From NCBI GenBank assembly GCA_020532085.1, contig JAJBAV010000024.1:1-44977 (forward strand): a DNA stretch of 44,977 bases, written 5' to 3'. The stretch comes from Candidatus Cloacimonadota bacterium (GTDB lineage: Bacteria > Cloacimonadota > Cloacimonadia > Cloacimonadales > Cloacimonadaceae). Position numbers and translations under genes: made by a program. Shown here piece after piece: positions 1 through 9,226 of this stretch (positions are counted from its first letter, which is position 1; each line of letters starts with the position of its first letter). The notes under the pieces were generated by a model that was not told the origin of the DNA, did no database searches, and saw only the letters and a list, made by a program, of their open reading frames with translations.

Positions 1-206
1 AAGACAACCGCCCAAAATGGCAATCAGCCGCAAACCCATATCAATCAAGGATGTAGCTTTCCGGACGAGCTTCGGACTTGGTCCGGAGAAAACAGAGAAT
101 CAGGGGCCAAACAGAGAAAGAAAGGCGGGAGAATGGGGAGAATCGATGGTGCTAAGAGGTGCTTTGGAAAGATGTGAAACGGGCGCAAACCCTTTAGAAA
201 CAAGGG

Positions 207-258
207 GAAAAAGAAAACCCGTCACCCCGGAGAATGACCCCAGAGAGACGGGTTTGTC
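207..258 (-). terminator. Rho-independent terminator of tmRNA gene
   Basis: On the minus strand a 9-bp stem (AAACCCGTC pairing with GACGGGTTT, arms 247-255 and 215-223) is followed by a run TTTTCTTTTT. It lies 10 bases past the 3' end of ssrA, so it most likely ends tmRNA transcription. Nothing recognisable is seen between 1 and 206. Confidence 0.8.
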
Positions 259-267
259 TTTTCTAAA

Positions 268-624
268 TGGTGGAGGCGCCGGGAGTTGAACCCGGGTCCG
301 GAAATTCTCCCCTTAAGTCTCTACATGCATAGTTCCGGGATTAGATCTCGCATCCGCTTCTCTCCCGAAACAGAGATGTTCGGATGCCAGCCTGAAGATC
401 TCGTTGGCCGTGCCCAGGCACTCACGGACAACCAGCCTGTGTAGTCGACGCTCCGAATCCGGTTCTACAGGCGAAAACCGGTGGAACGGCACAGCAGATT
501 AAGCTGCCAGTGCGTAGTTATAATCGTCTGCGATTATATTTACTTCCGTCAGTTTAACGAGTTGACAGAAAACTCGGCATGCAACATTAAGCTTCAACAT
601 CCCCGTCGAATCCGTTTCGCCCCC
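268..624 (-). ncRNA. ssrA: Transfer-messenger RNA (tmRNA)
   Basis: tmRNA rescues stalled ribosomes together with SmpB and adds a degradation tag to the nascent protein. On the minus strand the 5' end reads GGGGGCGAAACGGATTCGAC, the hallmark start, and the 3' end reads GTTCAACTCCCGGCGCCTCC followed by an encoded ACCA, giving the tRNA-like acceptor and T arm. The tag reading frame (502-531) encodes ADDYNYALAA and is followed by TAA at 499-501; the terminal ALAA is the protease-recognition end expected of tmRNA tags. The transcript is about 357 nt, one-piece rather than permuted. smpB, its protein partner, lies immediately upstream in the same direction, so the two may be transcribed together. 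Confidence 0.97.
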
Positions 625-666
625 ATAGTAGGTGTTGGTTGTAGCTCTGCTGCCCAATCAAGGTGA

Positions 667-1122
667 TCAGTCACTGTGGCGCATGGACCGTTTCATCTCA
701 AGGTTTGATTCCCTCTCTTTCAGGGCAGCCCGTTTATCGTAGAGTTTTTTTCCTTTGGCCAGTGCCATTTCTACCTTGGCCTTACCGTTGCCGATAAAGT
801 AAATCTTCAATGGAATCAGCGCAATGCCTTTTTCGTGCAGTTTACCGATCAATTTACGGATCTCGTGACGATGCAGCAGCAGCTTCCGGGTCCGCAGCGG
901 GTCCTGCTCAACATGGGTGGCATAGGAGTAAGGCGAGATATGCACGTTGTACAAAAAGACCTCACCTCCCTTGAGCTGGGCATACCCGTCACGAAGGTTA
1001 ACCCTGCCGGCCCGGAGCGACTTCACCTCCGGACCGCTGAGTACAATGCCGGCTTCAAAGGTCTGCTCAATGGCGTAGTCGTGAAAGGCTTTTTTATTTT
1101 TACTGACAATCTTCTGTCCCAT
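667..1122 (-). CDS. smpB: SsrA-binding protein SmpB
   Basis: SmpB binds the tRNA-like domain of tmRNA and brings it to the empty A site of stalled ribosomes. The 151-residue product has the usual family length. It begins [18 protein letters not shown], carries the conserved [13 protein letters not shown] and NLRDGYAQ segments of the OB-type core, then [13 protein letters not shown] and a basic C-terminal tail that in this family folds as a helix in the mRNA channel. It lies 43 bp upstream of ssrA on the same strand, a close functional pairing. The start is the first ATG. Identification is secure. Confidence 0.97.
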   Translation of the reverse strand: MGQKIVSKNKKAFHDYAIEQTFEAGIVLSGPEVKSLRAGRVNLRDGYAQLKGGEVFLYNVHISPYSYATHVEQDPLRTRKLLLHRHEIRKLIGKLHEKGIALIPLKIYFIGNGKAKVEMALAKGKKLYDKRAALKERESNLEMKRSMRHSD

Positions 1123-1193
1123 ACTCTCTGCACTGTTTCTGGTTACTGATCAACAATACTATAGGTCGAATCCAGGGAAGTGCCAGTGAAAAA

Positions 1194-3026
1194 TCAAATG
1201 GTCTCGGTTTCTCCGGTCACGCGCAGCGCCTCTTCCACGGTGGTCAGCCCGGCCTGCACCTTGCGCCAGGCATCCTCGCGTAAAGTGGTCATCCCTTCAC
1301 GAACAGCTATCTGCCGCAGTTCGGAACCGTTGGCCTTGGCCGCGATCAGCTTTTTGAGCTGTTCAGACATGGGAAAGACCTCAAAGATACCCATGCGGCC
1401 CAGGTAGCCGGTGTTCCGGCACTGGAGACAGCCTTTACCCCGTTTCAGCACAATGGAATCGTGGCTGGCAGCGAGCGGAAAGCCCAGTTTGCGCAGGTCG
1501 GCGCTGTCCATTGTGTACGGTTCCAGACAGTATGGGCAGTTGCGCCGTACCAGCCGTTGTGCCAGGGCCCCCAGCATGGTGGAGGCAATGAGGAAGGGTT
1601 CGAGCCCCAGATCTTCTAGACGGATGATGGTGGAAACCGCATCGTTGGTGTGCAGGGTGGAGAAGACCAGATGACCGGTCAGAGCGGCCTGGACAGCGTA
1701 TGTGGCGGTTTCCAGGTCCCGGATCTCGCCGATCATGATGATGTCCGGATCCTGCCGGAGGATGTTGCGCAGAATTGAGGAAAAGGTGACGTCGATCTGC
1801 TGCTGTACCGCGATCTGGTTGAACTCCTCGTACACCATTTCCACAGGATCTTCGATGGTGACGATATTGATCTCCGGGGTGGCGATCTGTTTGAGTGTCG
1901 AGTACAGGGTTGTCGATTTACCGCTGCCGGTGGGGCCGGTCACCAGGACAATTCCGTGGGCGGCGTTCATGAAGCTGTTGTAGACCAGTCGGTCGCGCCG
2001 GGAAAAGCCAAGGTTGTCCAGCTGCTGAAAAATAACCTCAGGGTTGAGAATGCGCATGACCGTCTTCTCGCCAAAGGCCACCGGTACTGTGGAGACCCGG
2101 ATCTCAGCCTCCTGGCTTTCTTCCTGACGACCGATCTTGATACGGCCGTCCTGGGGACGGCGTTTTTCCGCGATATCCAGTCGGGCCAGTCCCTTGATTC
2201 GGGAGGTGATGGCCGAGTGGACAGCCTTGGGCAGCTTGTAAATGGTGTGGAGGATACCGTCAATGCGAAAACGGACCAGGCAGGTGTCCCGTTTGGGCTC
2301 AATATGGATGTCACTGGCGCGCTGCTCCAGGGCGTAGCTGAACAGATGGTTGACCGCGGCTTTGATGTGCTGGTCAGTGGAACTCAGCTCCTTGGTGGAG
2401 GCCAGGCGCACATACTGTTCAAGGTTGCCGATATCCACGGCTGCGGAAACGCTGGTCGTCCCGAATTGGGATTCTGCAGCAGTGATGGAACGCTGAAAGC
2501 CGAAAAATTCGGCCAGAATTTTTTTGATGTCACTGCGTGTCGACAGATACGGTCGGATTTTCACCTGGTTGGCCCGTTCAATATCCTCGAACACTGACTG
2601 GATATCCGGGTGATAGCTGACCACTTCAAGGACGCCGTTTTGTAGTGTCAGCGGCAGGATCAGGTGACTGACCGCAAACGATCTGGGAATGGTTTTCGTC
2701 ACCGTGTCCATGTCCAGTTCAAGCGGATCGAGCTTTTTAAACGGGATCTTCAGGCCCCTGGAAACGGCCCGCATAATGGTCTCTTCAGTGAGCGGTCCCT
2801 GTTGCACATCAGGGTTCTCCAACCCGAGGTCGATAATAATATCAACAAGGTCTGGAAAACCTTTCAGTTGCCTGTTGCGATCCTCCTGGCGACGGCCGCC
2901 GAACTGTTTTAATAGTTTCTGGCGCTGTTTCCCCTGTTGCAGGAGAACGAACCGGCGCTGTTCGTGGGAGAGCAGCTGCTGTTTGACAAGCAGGTCGAGC
3001 AGGGCTTCGCTGTTGAGAAATGACAT
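1194..3026 (-). CDS. GspE/PilB-type secretion or pilus assembly ATPase
   Basis: A hexameric cytoplasmic ATPase that powers type II secretion or type IV pilus extension. The 610-residue protein has an N-terminal MshEN-like region (about 1-190) followed by the T2SSE core. The Walker A motif GPTGSGKST sits near residue 365, an Asp box/Walker B region reads DPDIIMIGEIRD, and the His box region reads GHLVFSTLHTNDA. A zinc-type four-cysteine element is present (CPYC near residue 498 and CLQC near 532), typical of GspE/PilB and absent from retraction ATPases such as PilT. No other pilus or secretion genes are nearby, so the choice between PilB and GspE is open. The start ATG at 3026 matches the short N-terminal helix bundle of the family. 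Confidence 0.9.
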   Translation of the reverse strand: MSFLNSEALLDLLVKQQLLSHEQRRFVLLQQGKQRQKLLKQFGGRRQEDRNRQLKGFPDLVDIIIDLGLENPDVQQGPLTEETIMRAVSRGLKIPFKKLDPLELDMDTVTKTIPRSFAVSHLILPLTLQNGVLEVVSYHPDIQSVFEDIERANQVKIRPYLSTRSDIKKILAEFFGFQRSITAAESQFGTTSVSAAVDIGNLEQYVRLASTKELSSTDQHIKAAVNHLFSYALEQRASDIHIEPKRDTCLVRFRIDGILHTIYKLPKAVHSAITSRIKGLARLDIAEKRRPQDGRIKIGRQEESQEAEIRVSTVPVAFGEKTVMRILNPEVIFQQLDNLGFSRRDRLVYNSFMNAAHGIVLVTGPTGSGKSTTLYSTLKQIATPEINIVTIEDPVEMVYEEFNQIAVQQQIDVTFSSILRNILRQDPDIIMIGEIRDLETATYAVQAALTGHLVFSTLHTNDAVSTIIRLEDLGLEPFLIASTMLGALAQRLVRRNCPYCLEPYTMDSADLRKLGFPLAASHDSIVLKRGKGCLQCRNTGYLGRMGIFEVFPMSEQLKKLIAAKANGSELRQIAVREGMTTLREDAWRKVQAGLTTVEEALRVTGETETI

Positions 3027-3177
3027 GATCTTTATCGGGTGACAGGTGGAGAGGAGGTGAACGGATTACTCTGGTATTTTCTCCCGTCGCCGCAACGAAT
3101 GCAAGGTTTTTCCCGACAGCCGGAGAGGGAAGGCTGTTCAGGCCGGTTCCGACTGCCGTATTATGGGGAGGGCGTTA

Positions 3178-3831
3178 TCAGTTGGGCCAGGCGTGGGCCC
3201 CTATGAGATCCACAAAGCGAACATGCTCAATGGTTGTTATCTTGATATCACCGTCACGTTTATCCGCCACCTGTAACTCCTGCACCTCCTGGCCGCCGAC
3301 CGGCATGATCAGACGTCCGGGATCTGCCAGCTGATCGATGAGGGGTGCGGGTATGCGGGGCCCGCCGGCTGTCACGATGATCCGGTCAAAGGGGGCTTCC
3401 GAAGGCCAGCCCTCGGTGCCGTCGTCAATACGCGAGACGATGTTGTGATAGCGAAGCCGGTCAAAGATCTTGCGGGCACGACTGACCAGGGCGTCCAGGC
3501 GCTCCACGGTATAGACCTTCTGGCAGAGCCGGGAGAGGATGGCGGCATGGTAACCGGAGCCGGTACCGATTTCGAGAATCTTCTCAGACCCGGTAAGCTG
3601 CAGGGCCATGGTCATCAGGGCAACGATATACGGCTGGGAGATGGTCTGACCGCTGCCGATGGGTAGGGGAAAGTCGCTGTACGCCTGTGACTGAATGGCA
3701 TCTTCAACAAAAAGATGCCGGGGGACTGTACGCATGGCGTCAAGGACACGCTGATCGGTTATGCCCCGGCGAACCAGTTGCTCCTCGATCATCCGCTCTC
3801 TGTTGATGTCAAAGATGGTGAGCGGGTTCAC
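3178..3831 (-). CDS. pcm: Protein-L-isoaspartate O-methyltransferase
   Basis: This enzyme uses S-adenosylmethionine to methylate isoaspartyl residues in aged proteins, starting their repair. The chosen GTG start at 3831 gives 217 residues, the usual size for bacterial Pcm. It shares four bases (GTGA) with the stop of the upstream lipoprotein gene, indicating translational coupling. A longer frame from 3867 would read back inside that gene and is unlikely. Visible motifs are the substrate-site loop PIGSGQTISQPYIVALM and the SAM-binding motif ILEIGTGSGYHAAIL, then DDGTEGWP and RIIVTAGGPRIP. It is likely co-transcribed with the lipoprotein gene. Confidence 0.95.
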   Translation of the reverse strand: MNPLTIFDINRERMIEEQLVRRGITDQRVLDAMRTVPRHLFVEDAIQSQAYSDFPLPIGSGQTISQPYIVALMTMALQLTGSEKILEIGTGSGYHAAILSRLCQKVYTVERLDALVSRARKIFDRLRYHNIVSRIDDGTEGWPSEAPFDRIIVTAGGPRIPAPLIDQLADPGRLIMPVGGQEVQELQVADKRDGDIKITTIEHVRFVDLIGAHAWPN

Positions 3832-4208
3832 TGGAGTTCCTGATCCCAGGTGTAGTCTTCCAGCCACTTGCGATCTGTCTCGTTGTGGTTGCGGAAATCA
3901 CAGCTGGTGACAACGTCGTTGGTGATGGTCAGAACGATCATCTCATACCCTTTGGAACTGCTGAACGAGCCGATCAGCGGCATGGTGCCGAACATCCCGG
4001 GCCGGTCCTCATAGTAGAGAAATTCGCTGACCCCGGGAGCTACCTCGCGTCGGGCATTGGGTTCTCCCAGATACTGCTGCACCTCTTTCACCGTGGTCTG
4101 TCCCGGTTTGATCAGAGCGGCATCAGAGGCAAGGTGGCGAATCTGTTTTGTATGGCAGCCGCCAAGAAGCAGAAGCGCCATGAAAAGCATGAAAAGGGAT
4201 GAACGCAT
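3828..4208 (-). CDS. Putative lipoprotein with BamE/SmpA-like domain
   Basis: A 126-residue protein starting MRSSLFMLFMALLLLGGC, a classic lipoprotein signal peptide with lipobox LLGGC, so it should be lipid-anchored at the cell envelope. After it, LIKPGQTTVKEVQQYLGEP resembles the short alpha-beta repeat found in BamE/SmpA/OmlA small outer-membrane lipoproteins, in which a G-x-(T/S)-x-x-E-V motif precedes LG-x-P. The ATG at 4208 is preferred over upstream ATGs (4235, 4271) because GGAG lies about 10 bases ahead and the signal peptide then starts correctly. It overlaps pcm by GTGA. The exact function is unknown; a role in outer-membrane assembly is only suggested by the fold. Confidence 0.75.
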   Translation of the reverse strand: MRSSLFMLFMALLLLGGCHTKQIRHLASDAALIKPGQTTVKEVQQYLGEPNARREVAPGVSEFLYYEDRPGMFGTMPLIGSFSSSKGYEMIVLTITNDVVTSCDFRNHNETDRKWLEDYTWDQELQ

Positions 4209-4240
4209 CACACAGTTTCTCCAGAAGCGATTCATAGAAC

Positions 4241-4281
4241 GAAAAAGGTTGTGTTCATATATCGTGAACACAACCTTTTTT
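4241..4281 (-). terminator. Strong hairpin terminator downstream of htpG
   Basis: A near-perfect inverted repeat (AAAAAGGTTGTGTTCA, 7-base loop, TGAACACAACCTTTTTT) has T runs on both strands, so it could act in either direction. By position it ends htpG transcription and separates it from the lipoprotein-pcm pair. Between it and htpG lies another imperfect inverted repeat (CCCTGGA at about 4329 with TCCAGGG at about 4374) of unclear role. Confidence 0.75.
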
Positions 4282-4389
4282 CAAGATATGATACCGGTTT
4301 ATCGCAGAGATGCAAAAAAAAACCGGTGCCCTGGATGTTCGTGTTCCTGATACTGCGGTGCACACACGATGCGTCCAGGGCAGAGAGGG

Positions 4390-6285
4390 TTAGTTCGTTG
4401 GTGAAGAGGCGTCGGCGGCACGTTCCAGGATACGGTAGTTGCGGCGCACCATCACCATGGGGTCAACCAGCAGACCAGCCTGGATCATAGCGTTGTCATA
4501 CAGCTGTTCGACCAGATCCCGGGCAAAGTCAGCATCGCTTTCACGCAGTGCAGCCAGTCGTTTGATCAGATTGCTGCTGGTGTTGACCTCCATATCTTTT
4601 TTCGATCCGATACCAAAGGCCTCGGTCTGTCCGGACGCTTTGAGAATTCGCTCCATGGAGGAGGTCATAAAGCCATCGACATTCACGATCATGGCCGGGC
4701 TGTCCACCAGACGATCCGAGGCCTTCACCTCCTGAATGCGCTCGCCGAGCACTTCTTTCATCCAGCGGCAGAGCGAGGTTGCCACTGCATCAGACAGCGG
4801 CTCAACCTGCTGCTCATCGGTTGCCGTGTCGGCGGAAGGTTCTGTGCTCTCGGGCAGGGTGAGGTCGGCCCGATCTGCGGAAACCAGTTTTTTACCGTTG
4901 TATTCGCCCAGATGATTGAGGACAAAGTCGTCAATCGGGTCCAGGGTGTAGAAGATCTCAATGCCGCGTTTTTTAAACATCTCAACATAGGGCCCATACT
5001 CAACAGCAGCCCGGCTGGGACCGTTGATAAAGTAGATCTTGTCCTGGCCCTCCTTCATCCGGTCAACATACTCATCAAGCGAGATCATGACCCCGGGTTC
5101 ACTGGCTGAAGATTCAAAACGGAGCAGTTTGGCCAGATCAGCGCGATGTTCAAAATCGCTGGTCATCCCCTCTTTAATGAAGATACCGAAGATCTTCCAG
5201 AAGTCACGGTACTTGTCGGCGTCCCGTTCAGCCTCTTCGGCAAAGAACTTGATCACCCGTTTGGTCAGGACTTTGCGCAGTTTGATGACGAGAGCGTTGT
5301 CCTGCAGCGATTGCCGCGAGATGTTCAGCGGCAGGTCTTCAGAGTCCACCGCACCTTTCAGAAAACGGAGCCATTCCGGAAGGATATTTTCACTGTGCTG
5401 GTCGATCAGCACCTTCTGGCAGTAGAGGTTGACACCCGGCTGCATCCGGCCCATGCCCAGCACCTCAAAGTTCTCTTTGGGCACATAGAGAAGGGCGTTG
5501 ATCGAAAGCGGTGCATCGGCTGAGAAGTGAAAACGGTACAACGGTTCATCAACCGCATTGCCGATGAACTTATAAAATTCGTTGTACTCCTCCTCAGTGA
5601 TTTCAGATTTGGATCGAGACCAGATCGCCTGCACAGTGTTGACCTTTTTCCCTTCAACGATGACCGGAAAGGGGACAAAGGTGGAGTACTGCTGAATGAT
5701 CCGTTCAATCGTGAACTTGGAGGCATAGGTGTGGGCATCGTCTTTCAGTTCGATGATGATTCGGGTGCCGCGATGCAGGCCGGGGCAGGGGCCGATGGTG
5801 TAGGAACCGCCGCCGTCGGAGCTCCACTCCCATCCTTCGGAGCCGTCCCAGGAGCGGGTTTGAACGCGTACGTTCCTGGCAGCCATGAACACCGAATAAA
5901 AGCCGACACCGAACTGACCGATCAGGTTGACGTCTTTTTTTGCAGCCTCAGCAAGCTGTTCAAAGAAGTGCTGGGAGCCGGAGTGGGCAATGGTCCCCAG
6001 GTTGGTTTCAAGCTCCTCCCGGGTCATGCCGATACCGGTGTCGCTGATGGTGAGGGTGTGGTTTTTATCGTCACCGTTGATGGTGATCTCAAGGGGGACG
6101 TGACTGTCGAATTCGATCTTTTCTATCAAGCTCTGATGACGGAATTTTTCCAGGGCATCGGCGGCGTTGGAGACCAGCTCGCGGACAAAGATGTCACGCT
6201 CGGTATACAGCGAGTTGATGACGATATCGAGAACCTTTCTGGTCTCTGCCTGAAACTGCTTGGTTTCAACCTGTGTTGCTGTCAT
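4390..6285 (-). CDS. htpG: Molecular chaperone HtpG (Hsp90)
   Basis: Bacterial Hsp90, an ATP-driven homodimeric chaperone in the cytoplasm. The 631-residue length fits the family. The N-terminal GHKL ATPase domain shows ELVSNAADALEKFRHQ (catalytic Glu and Mg-binding Asn), DTGIGM, and the lid/glycine motif GQFGVGFYSVF. The middle domain contains the substrate/arginine region around LPLNISRQSLQ, and the C-terminal dimerisation region holds MERILKASGQ. The start ATG at 6285 gives the standard beginning TKQFQAETRKVLDIVINSLY. It has its own terminator and faces hemG across about 190 bp, where its promoter must lie; I could not pick a convincing heat-shock promoter. Confidence 0.97.
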   Translation of the reverse strand: MTATQVETKQFQAETRKVLDIVINSLYTERDIFVRELVSNAADALEKFRHQSLIEKIEFDSHVPLEITINGDDKNHTLTISDTGIGMTREELETNLGTIAHSGSQHFFEQLAEAAKKDVNLIGQFGVGFYSVFMAARNVRVQTRSWDGSEGWEWSSDGGGSYTIGPCPGLHRGTRIIIELKDDAHTYASKFTIERIIQQYSTFVPFPVIVEGKKVNTVQAIWSRSKSEITEEEYNEFYKFIGNAVDEPLYRFHFSADAPLSINALLYVPKENFEVLGMGRMQPGVNLYCQKVLIDQHSENILPEWLRFLKGAVDSEDLPLNISRQSLQDNALVIKLRKVLTKRVIKFFAEEAERDADKYRDFWKIFGIFIKEGMTSDFEHRADLAKLLRFESSASEPGVMISLDEYVDRMKEGQDKIYFINGPSRAAVEYGPYVEMFKKRGIEIFYTLDPIDDFVLNHLGEYNGKKLVSADRADLTLPESTEPSADTATDEQQVEPLSDAVATSLCRWMKEVLGERIQEVKASDRLVDSPAMIVNVDGFMTSSMERILKASGQTEAFGIGSKKDMEVNTSSNLIKRLAALRESDADFARDLVEQLYDNAMIQAGLLVDPMVMVRRNYRILERAADASSPTN

Positions 6286-6430
6286 GGGTGATGTTCCTCA
6301 AAGTACATGAAAAAATAAGTGTGTTTACGGCCGGCCGGCACACGTTTTTGTGATAATACCAGGCAGATAAAGGGGCTTTCTTTTATCCGGGCAACATGGT
6401 AAGCACGAATGATTCTCTGTCAAGACAGGG

Positions 6431-6450
6431 CCCATGCCCATGCCCATGCC
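6431..6450. repeat. Three tandem copies of CCCATG
   Basis: A 6-bp unit is repeated three times just ahead of the hemG start, with a further degenerate copy (CCAATG). It is short; slippage could alter htpG/hemG promoter spacing, but no function is shown. Confidence 0.5.
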
Positions 6451-6476
6451 AATGCGTCTGTTAACTTCTGTGGTGT

Positions 6477-7871
6477 ATGAAATCAATTCCGTATGACCTC
6501 TGTATTGTCGGCGCCGGTGTCTCCGGTCTGAGTGCGGCGACCTTTGCCCGGGCGTTGTGCCCGGATCTGAATGTACTTGTTATGGAACAGGCAGATGGGC
6601 CGGGTGGTGCCATCGCCTCCTATAGTGACAGTGGGTATCTTGCCGAATGGGGGCCGCACGGTTTTCTTGATAACTGTGCGGAGAGCCGGGAACTGATCCG
6701 TTTGGCCGGACTGGAAAAAGAGGTTGTTACCGCGTCTCTGGCAAAGTTTGTCCGCTACCTGTGCCTGAACGGCCGGCTGCAGTGCATCCCGCAAAAACCA
6801 TGGACGATCGTCCGCCAGCCGCTGATCCCCTGGAGCGCCAAGCTGCGGGTGCTGGCAGATGTGTGGAAGAGGCCGCTTAAGGGGGAACCTTCAGTGGCAG
6901 ACTGGGTGGCTCACCGGTTCGGGGCAGCACTGGTACCTTTTGCTGATGCCGTTTTTACCGGGACCTATGCCGGTGATATTGAACGGTTGCGGATCGATGC
7001 GGTCATGCCCGGTGTCCGGGAGATGGAGCAGCGGCATGGCTCGGTTATCCGGGGCATGCTGGCAAAGATGCGGGCAGCGGGAAAGGAAAAGCGAACAAAA
7101 AGGGGCCTGCCGTCCATGATCAGCTTCAACAACGGTATGGCTGCCCTACCCCGACGTCTGGCTGCAAATCTGGCAGACATAATCGAGTACGGTACAACTG
7201 TCCAGGGGCTGACCAGGCAACCTGACGGCTGGTTGGTTCACAGCAACCGGGGCGAGGTGCGCTGTCGTAAACTCCTGCTTGCACTCCCGATCAATACATC
7301 CTTACAGATACTGGGCGCGGCGTTGCCTGTTATGCCGCCTCCTGTCTCCGCTATTCCGGAAGCAAGGATTTTCTCCGTACTGCTCGGCTTTGATTCCAGG
7401 GCGCAGATCCCTCATGGTTTTGGGTACCTGGCTCCGGAACAGGAGCAGCGTTTCACCCTGGGTGCCCTGTTTTCCTCACACATGTTTCCCGGTCGGGCCC
7501 CGGCCGGCCGGCAACTGGTGGAAGCGCTGGTGGGTGGTCGTCGCCACCCGGAACGGCTGCGTTTAAGTGATGCCGACCTTGTTGATGCGGTGTATCACGA
7601 CCTCAGGCAACTCATGGAGTTGTCACCCCCGGTGTACAGCGCGGTGCTGCGGCCGTCGTCGGGTATCCCGCAATTGGAGCATGGCTACATGGGCCTTTTG
7701 CATTGGCGGCAGACCGTGCACACAACGCATGCGGATATGCGCTGCTGCGGGTTCGGGTGGCGGGGTGTCGGGATCAACGACATGGTCAGGGAGGCCCGCC
7801 AGGCCGTAGCGGCACTTGTGGAACAGAGCGGGGAAGAGCAGTCTGTTGAGGTGAAAAAGATCTACTTCTGA
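6477..7871 (+). CDS. hemG: Protoporphyrinogen oxidase (FAD-dependent)
   Basis: This flavoprotein oxidises (copro)protoporphyrinogen to the porphyrin in heme synthesis. The 464-residue protein belongs to the HemY-type flavin amine oxidase family (named hemG or hemY depending on organism; it is not the short flavodoxin-like HemG of E. coli). The dinucleotide-binding motif CIVGAGVSGLSAATFAR is at residues 9-25, followed by the ADGPGGAIASY glycine-rich region and EWGPHGFLDN, the family's substrate-side signature. The C-terminal FAD contact region includes GFGWRGVGINDMV. No clear Shine-Dalgarno precedes the ATG. The gene stands alone between divergent htpG and convergent dnaA, with other heme genes absent from the window. 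Confidence 0.9.
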   Translation: MKSIPYDLCIVGAGVSGLSAATFARALCPDLNVLVMEQADGPGGAIASYSDSGYLAEWGPHGFLDNCAESRELIRLAGLEKEVVTASLAKFVRYLCLNGRLQCIPQKPWTIVRQPLIPWSAKLRVLADVWKRPLKGEPSVADWVAHRFGAALVPFADAVFTGTYAGDIERLRIDAVMPGVREMEQRHGSVIRGMLAKMRAAGKEKRTKRGLPSMISFNNGMAALPRRLAANLADIIEYGTTVQGLTRQPDGWLVHSNRGEVRCRKLLLALPINTSLQILGAALPVMPPPVSAIPEARIFSVLLGFDSRAQIPHGFGYLAPEQEQRFTLGALFSSHMFPGRAPAGRQLVEALVGGRRHPERLRLSDADLVDAVYHDLRQLMELSPPVYSAVLRPSSGIPQLEHGYMGLLHWRQTVHTTHADMRCCGFGWRGVGINDMVREARQAVAALVEQSGEEQSVEVKKIYF

Positions 7872-7884
7872 TGCGGCCACGTGC

Positions 7885-7901
7885 TGCCGGTCATGCCGGC
7901 A
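7885..7901. terminator. Possible weak bidirectional hairpin between hemG and dnaA
   Basis: TGCCGG and CCGGCA pair around a 5-base TCATG loop in the 38-bp space between the convergent ends of hemG and dnaA. No T run follows on either strand, so classification as an intrinsic terminator is tentative. Confidence 0.3.
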
Positions 7902-7909
7902 ACAGCGGT

Positions 7910-9226
7910 TTATCGTTTCAGTTGGGCGGTCAGTATCTCGATCTGTTGCCGAACCGCTGACTGCTGACTCATCTCTCTGGTGATGATTTTAACGGCATGC
8001 AGAACCGTTGAATGGTCACGATTGTACAGACTGCCGATATCAGCAAGAGACTGGTTGGTGAATTTGCGTGTCAGATACATGGCCATCTGCCGGGGGAAGG
8101 TGACGGTTCGTTTTCGGGAACGCGAACACAGCTCATCGATACTGACCCGGAACTGGCGGCCGATGAGATCACGGATACTTTCAGCTGTTACCTCCGCCGC
8201 ACCGTCGGTTAATCCAAAGACCACGTCGCGGATCATTGCCAGGTCAGGTGTTGTCTCATGCAGGCAGCACTGGGCCTTGATACCGATGATGGCGTTTTCA
8301 ATGCGACGCACGTCTCCTCTGAGGTATTCTGCCATAAATCCAACCTGATCGTCCGTGATGGGCAGGCCGTGTTGGCCCATCTTATGACGAATAATCCGTG
8401 CCCGTGTTTCAAAATCCGGTGACATGATGCCGGTCACCAGACCTGAGGCTATACGACTGCGGAAATCCTCGTCAAAGTCTGTCAGTTTATTAGGCGGGAC
8501 AGCAGAGGTCAGGATCACCCGACGGCCTGATTTGATGAGATAATCGAGAATGGTGTTGAGTTCTTCCTGCGTCTTTGCCTTGCCGGTCAACGTGTGGATG
8601 TCTTCCACCAGCAGCATGTCGCAGTTGTTGACATATTTTTTGGAAAACAGCTCCATGGACTTGGCCCGGATGTTTTTGACCATGTCTGCAGTAAATTGCT
8701 GAGCCGTCAGATAGTGCAGGCGGGTGGAGGGGGCGGTCTGCAGCACCTGGTGGACCACAGCCTGGGTGAGGTGGCTTTTGCCCAAACCGGTGCTGCTGTT
8801 CATGAAAAGACAGTTGCCAAAGGTTTTCTCACCACCAGCCAGCGCTTTACAGGCAGATCCGGCCAGCATATTTGATTCGCCCATCATGAACTGGGCAAAG
8901 GTGAAGGCTGGATGGAGAGAGCGCAGCTTTGGGGTGGCGGCAGTCCCCGGCAACAGCAGCTGGCCTCTTTTATTGTTCTCAAAATGCTGGGTTTGCGGGT
9001 CGGCAACAAGGAGACGGACATCACTGAACTGACCGACCTCCCGGGCGACACGGCGGATTTGCTCCAGATACCGATCTTCGACCCAGGCGCAGAAAAAACG
9101 ATCCGGTCCGGTGAGGGTAAGGATATCTCCTTCCTGAGGTTGACATTGAATCGGGCTGATCCATAAGTTCAACTCACTCTCCGATAAAAGACCGTGCAGG
9201 GATTTTTTGATCGTATTCCACATCAT
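7910..9226 (-). CDS. dnaA: Chromosomal replication initiator protein DnaA
   Basis: DnaA binds 9-bp boxes at the origin and opens the duplex. From the ATG at 9226 the product is 438 residues; AGGAAGAG lies 7 bases ahead of this ATG, which is why it is preferred over the longer frame from 9319. The N-terminal oligomerisation domain begins MMWNTIKKSLHGLLSESELN. The AAA+ domain has a Walker A region SSTGLGKSHL and Walker B DMLLVEDIHTL. The C-terminal DNA-binding helix-turn-helix carries the DnaA signature region SLADIGSLYNRDHSTVLHAV. The P-loop is unusual: the first glycine of the GGxGLGKT pattern is serine. It is not next to dnaN or recF, so gene order differs from the classical origin cluster. 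Confidence 0.95.
   Translation of the reverse strand: MMWNTIKKSLHGLLSESELNLWISPIQCQPQEGDILTLTGPDRFFCAWVEDRYLEQIRRVAREVGQFSDVRLLVADPQTQHFENNKRGQLLLPGTAATPKLRSLHPAFTFAQFMMGESNMLAGSACKALAGGEKTFGNCLFMNSSTGLGKSHLTQAVVHQVLQTAPSTRLHYLTAQQFTADMVKNIRAKSMELFSKKYVNNCDMLLVEDIHTLTGKAKTQEELNTILDYLIKSGRRVILTSAVPPNKLTDFDEDFRSRIASGLVTGIMSPDFETRARIIRHKMGQHGLPITDDQVGFMAEYLRGDVRRIENAIIGIKAQCCLHETTPDLAMIRDVVFGLTDGAAEVTAESIRDLIGRQFRVSIDELCSRSRKRTVTFPRQMAMYLTRKFTNQSLADIGSLYNRDHSTVLHAVKIITREMSQQSAVRQQIEILTAQLKR

Noticed and set aside
17-289. 90-codon plus-strand frame at the start of the window
   Set aside because: It runs through the tmRNA terminator and into the 3' end of ssrA on the opposite strand, with no motif.
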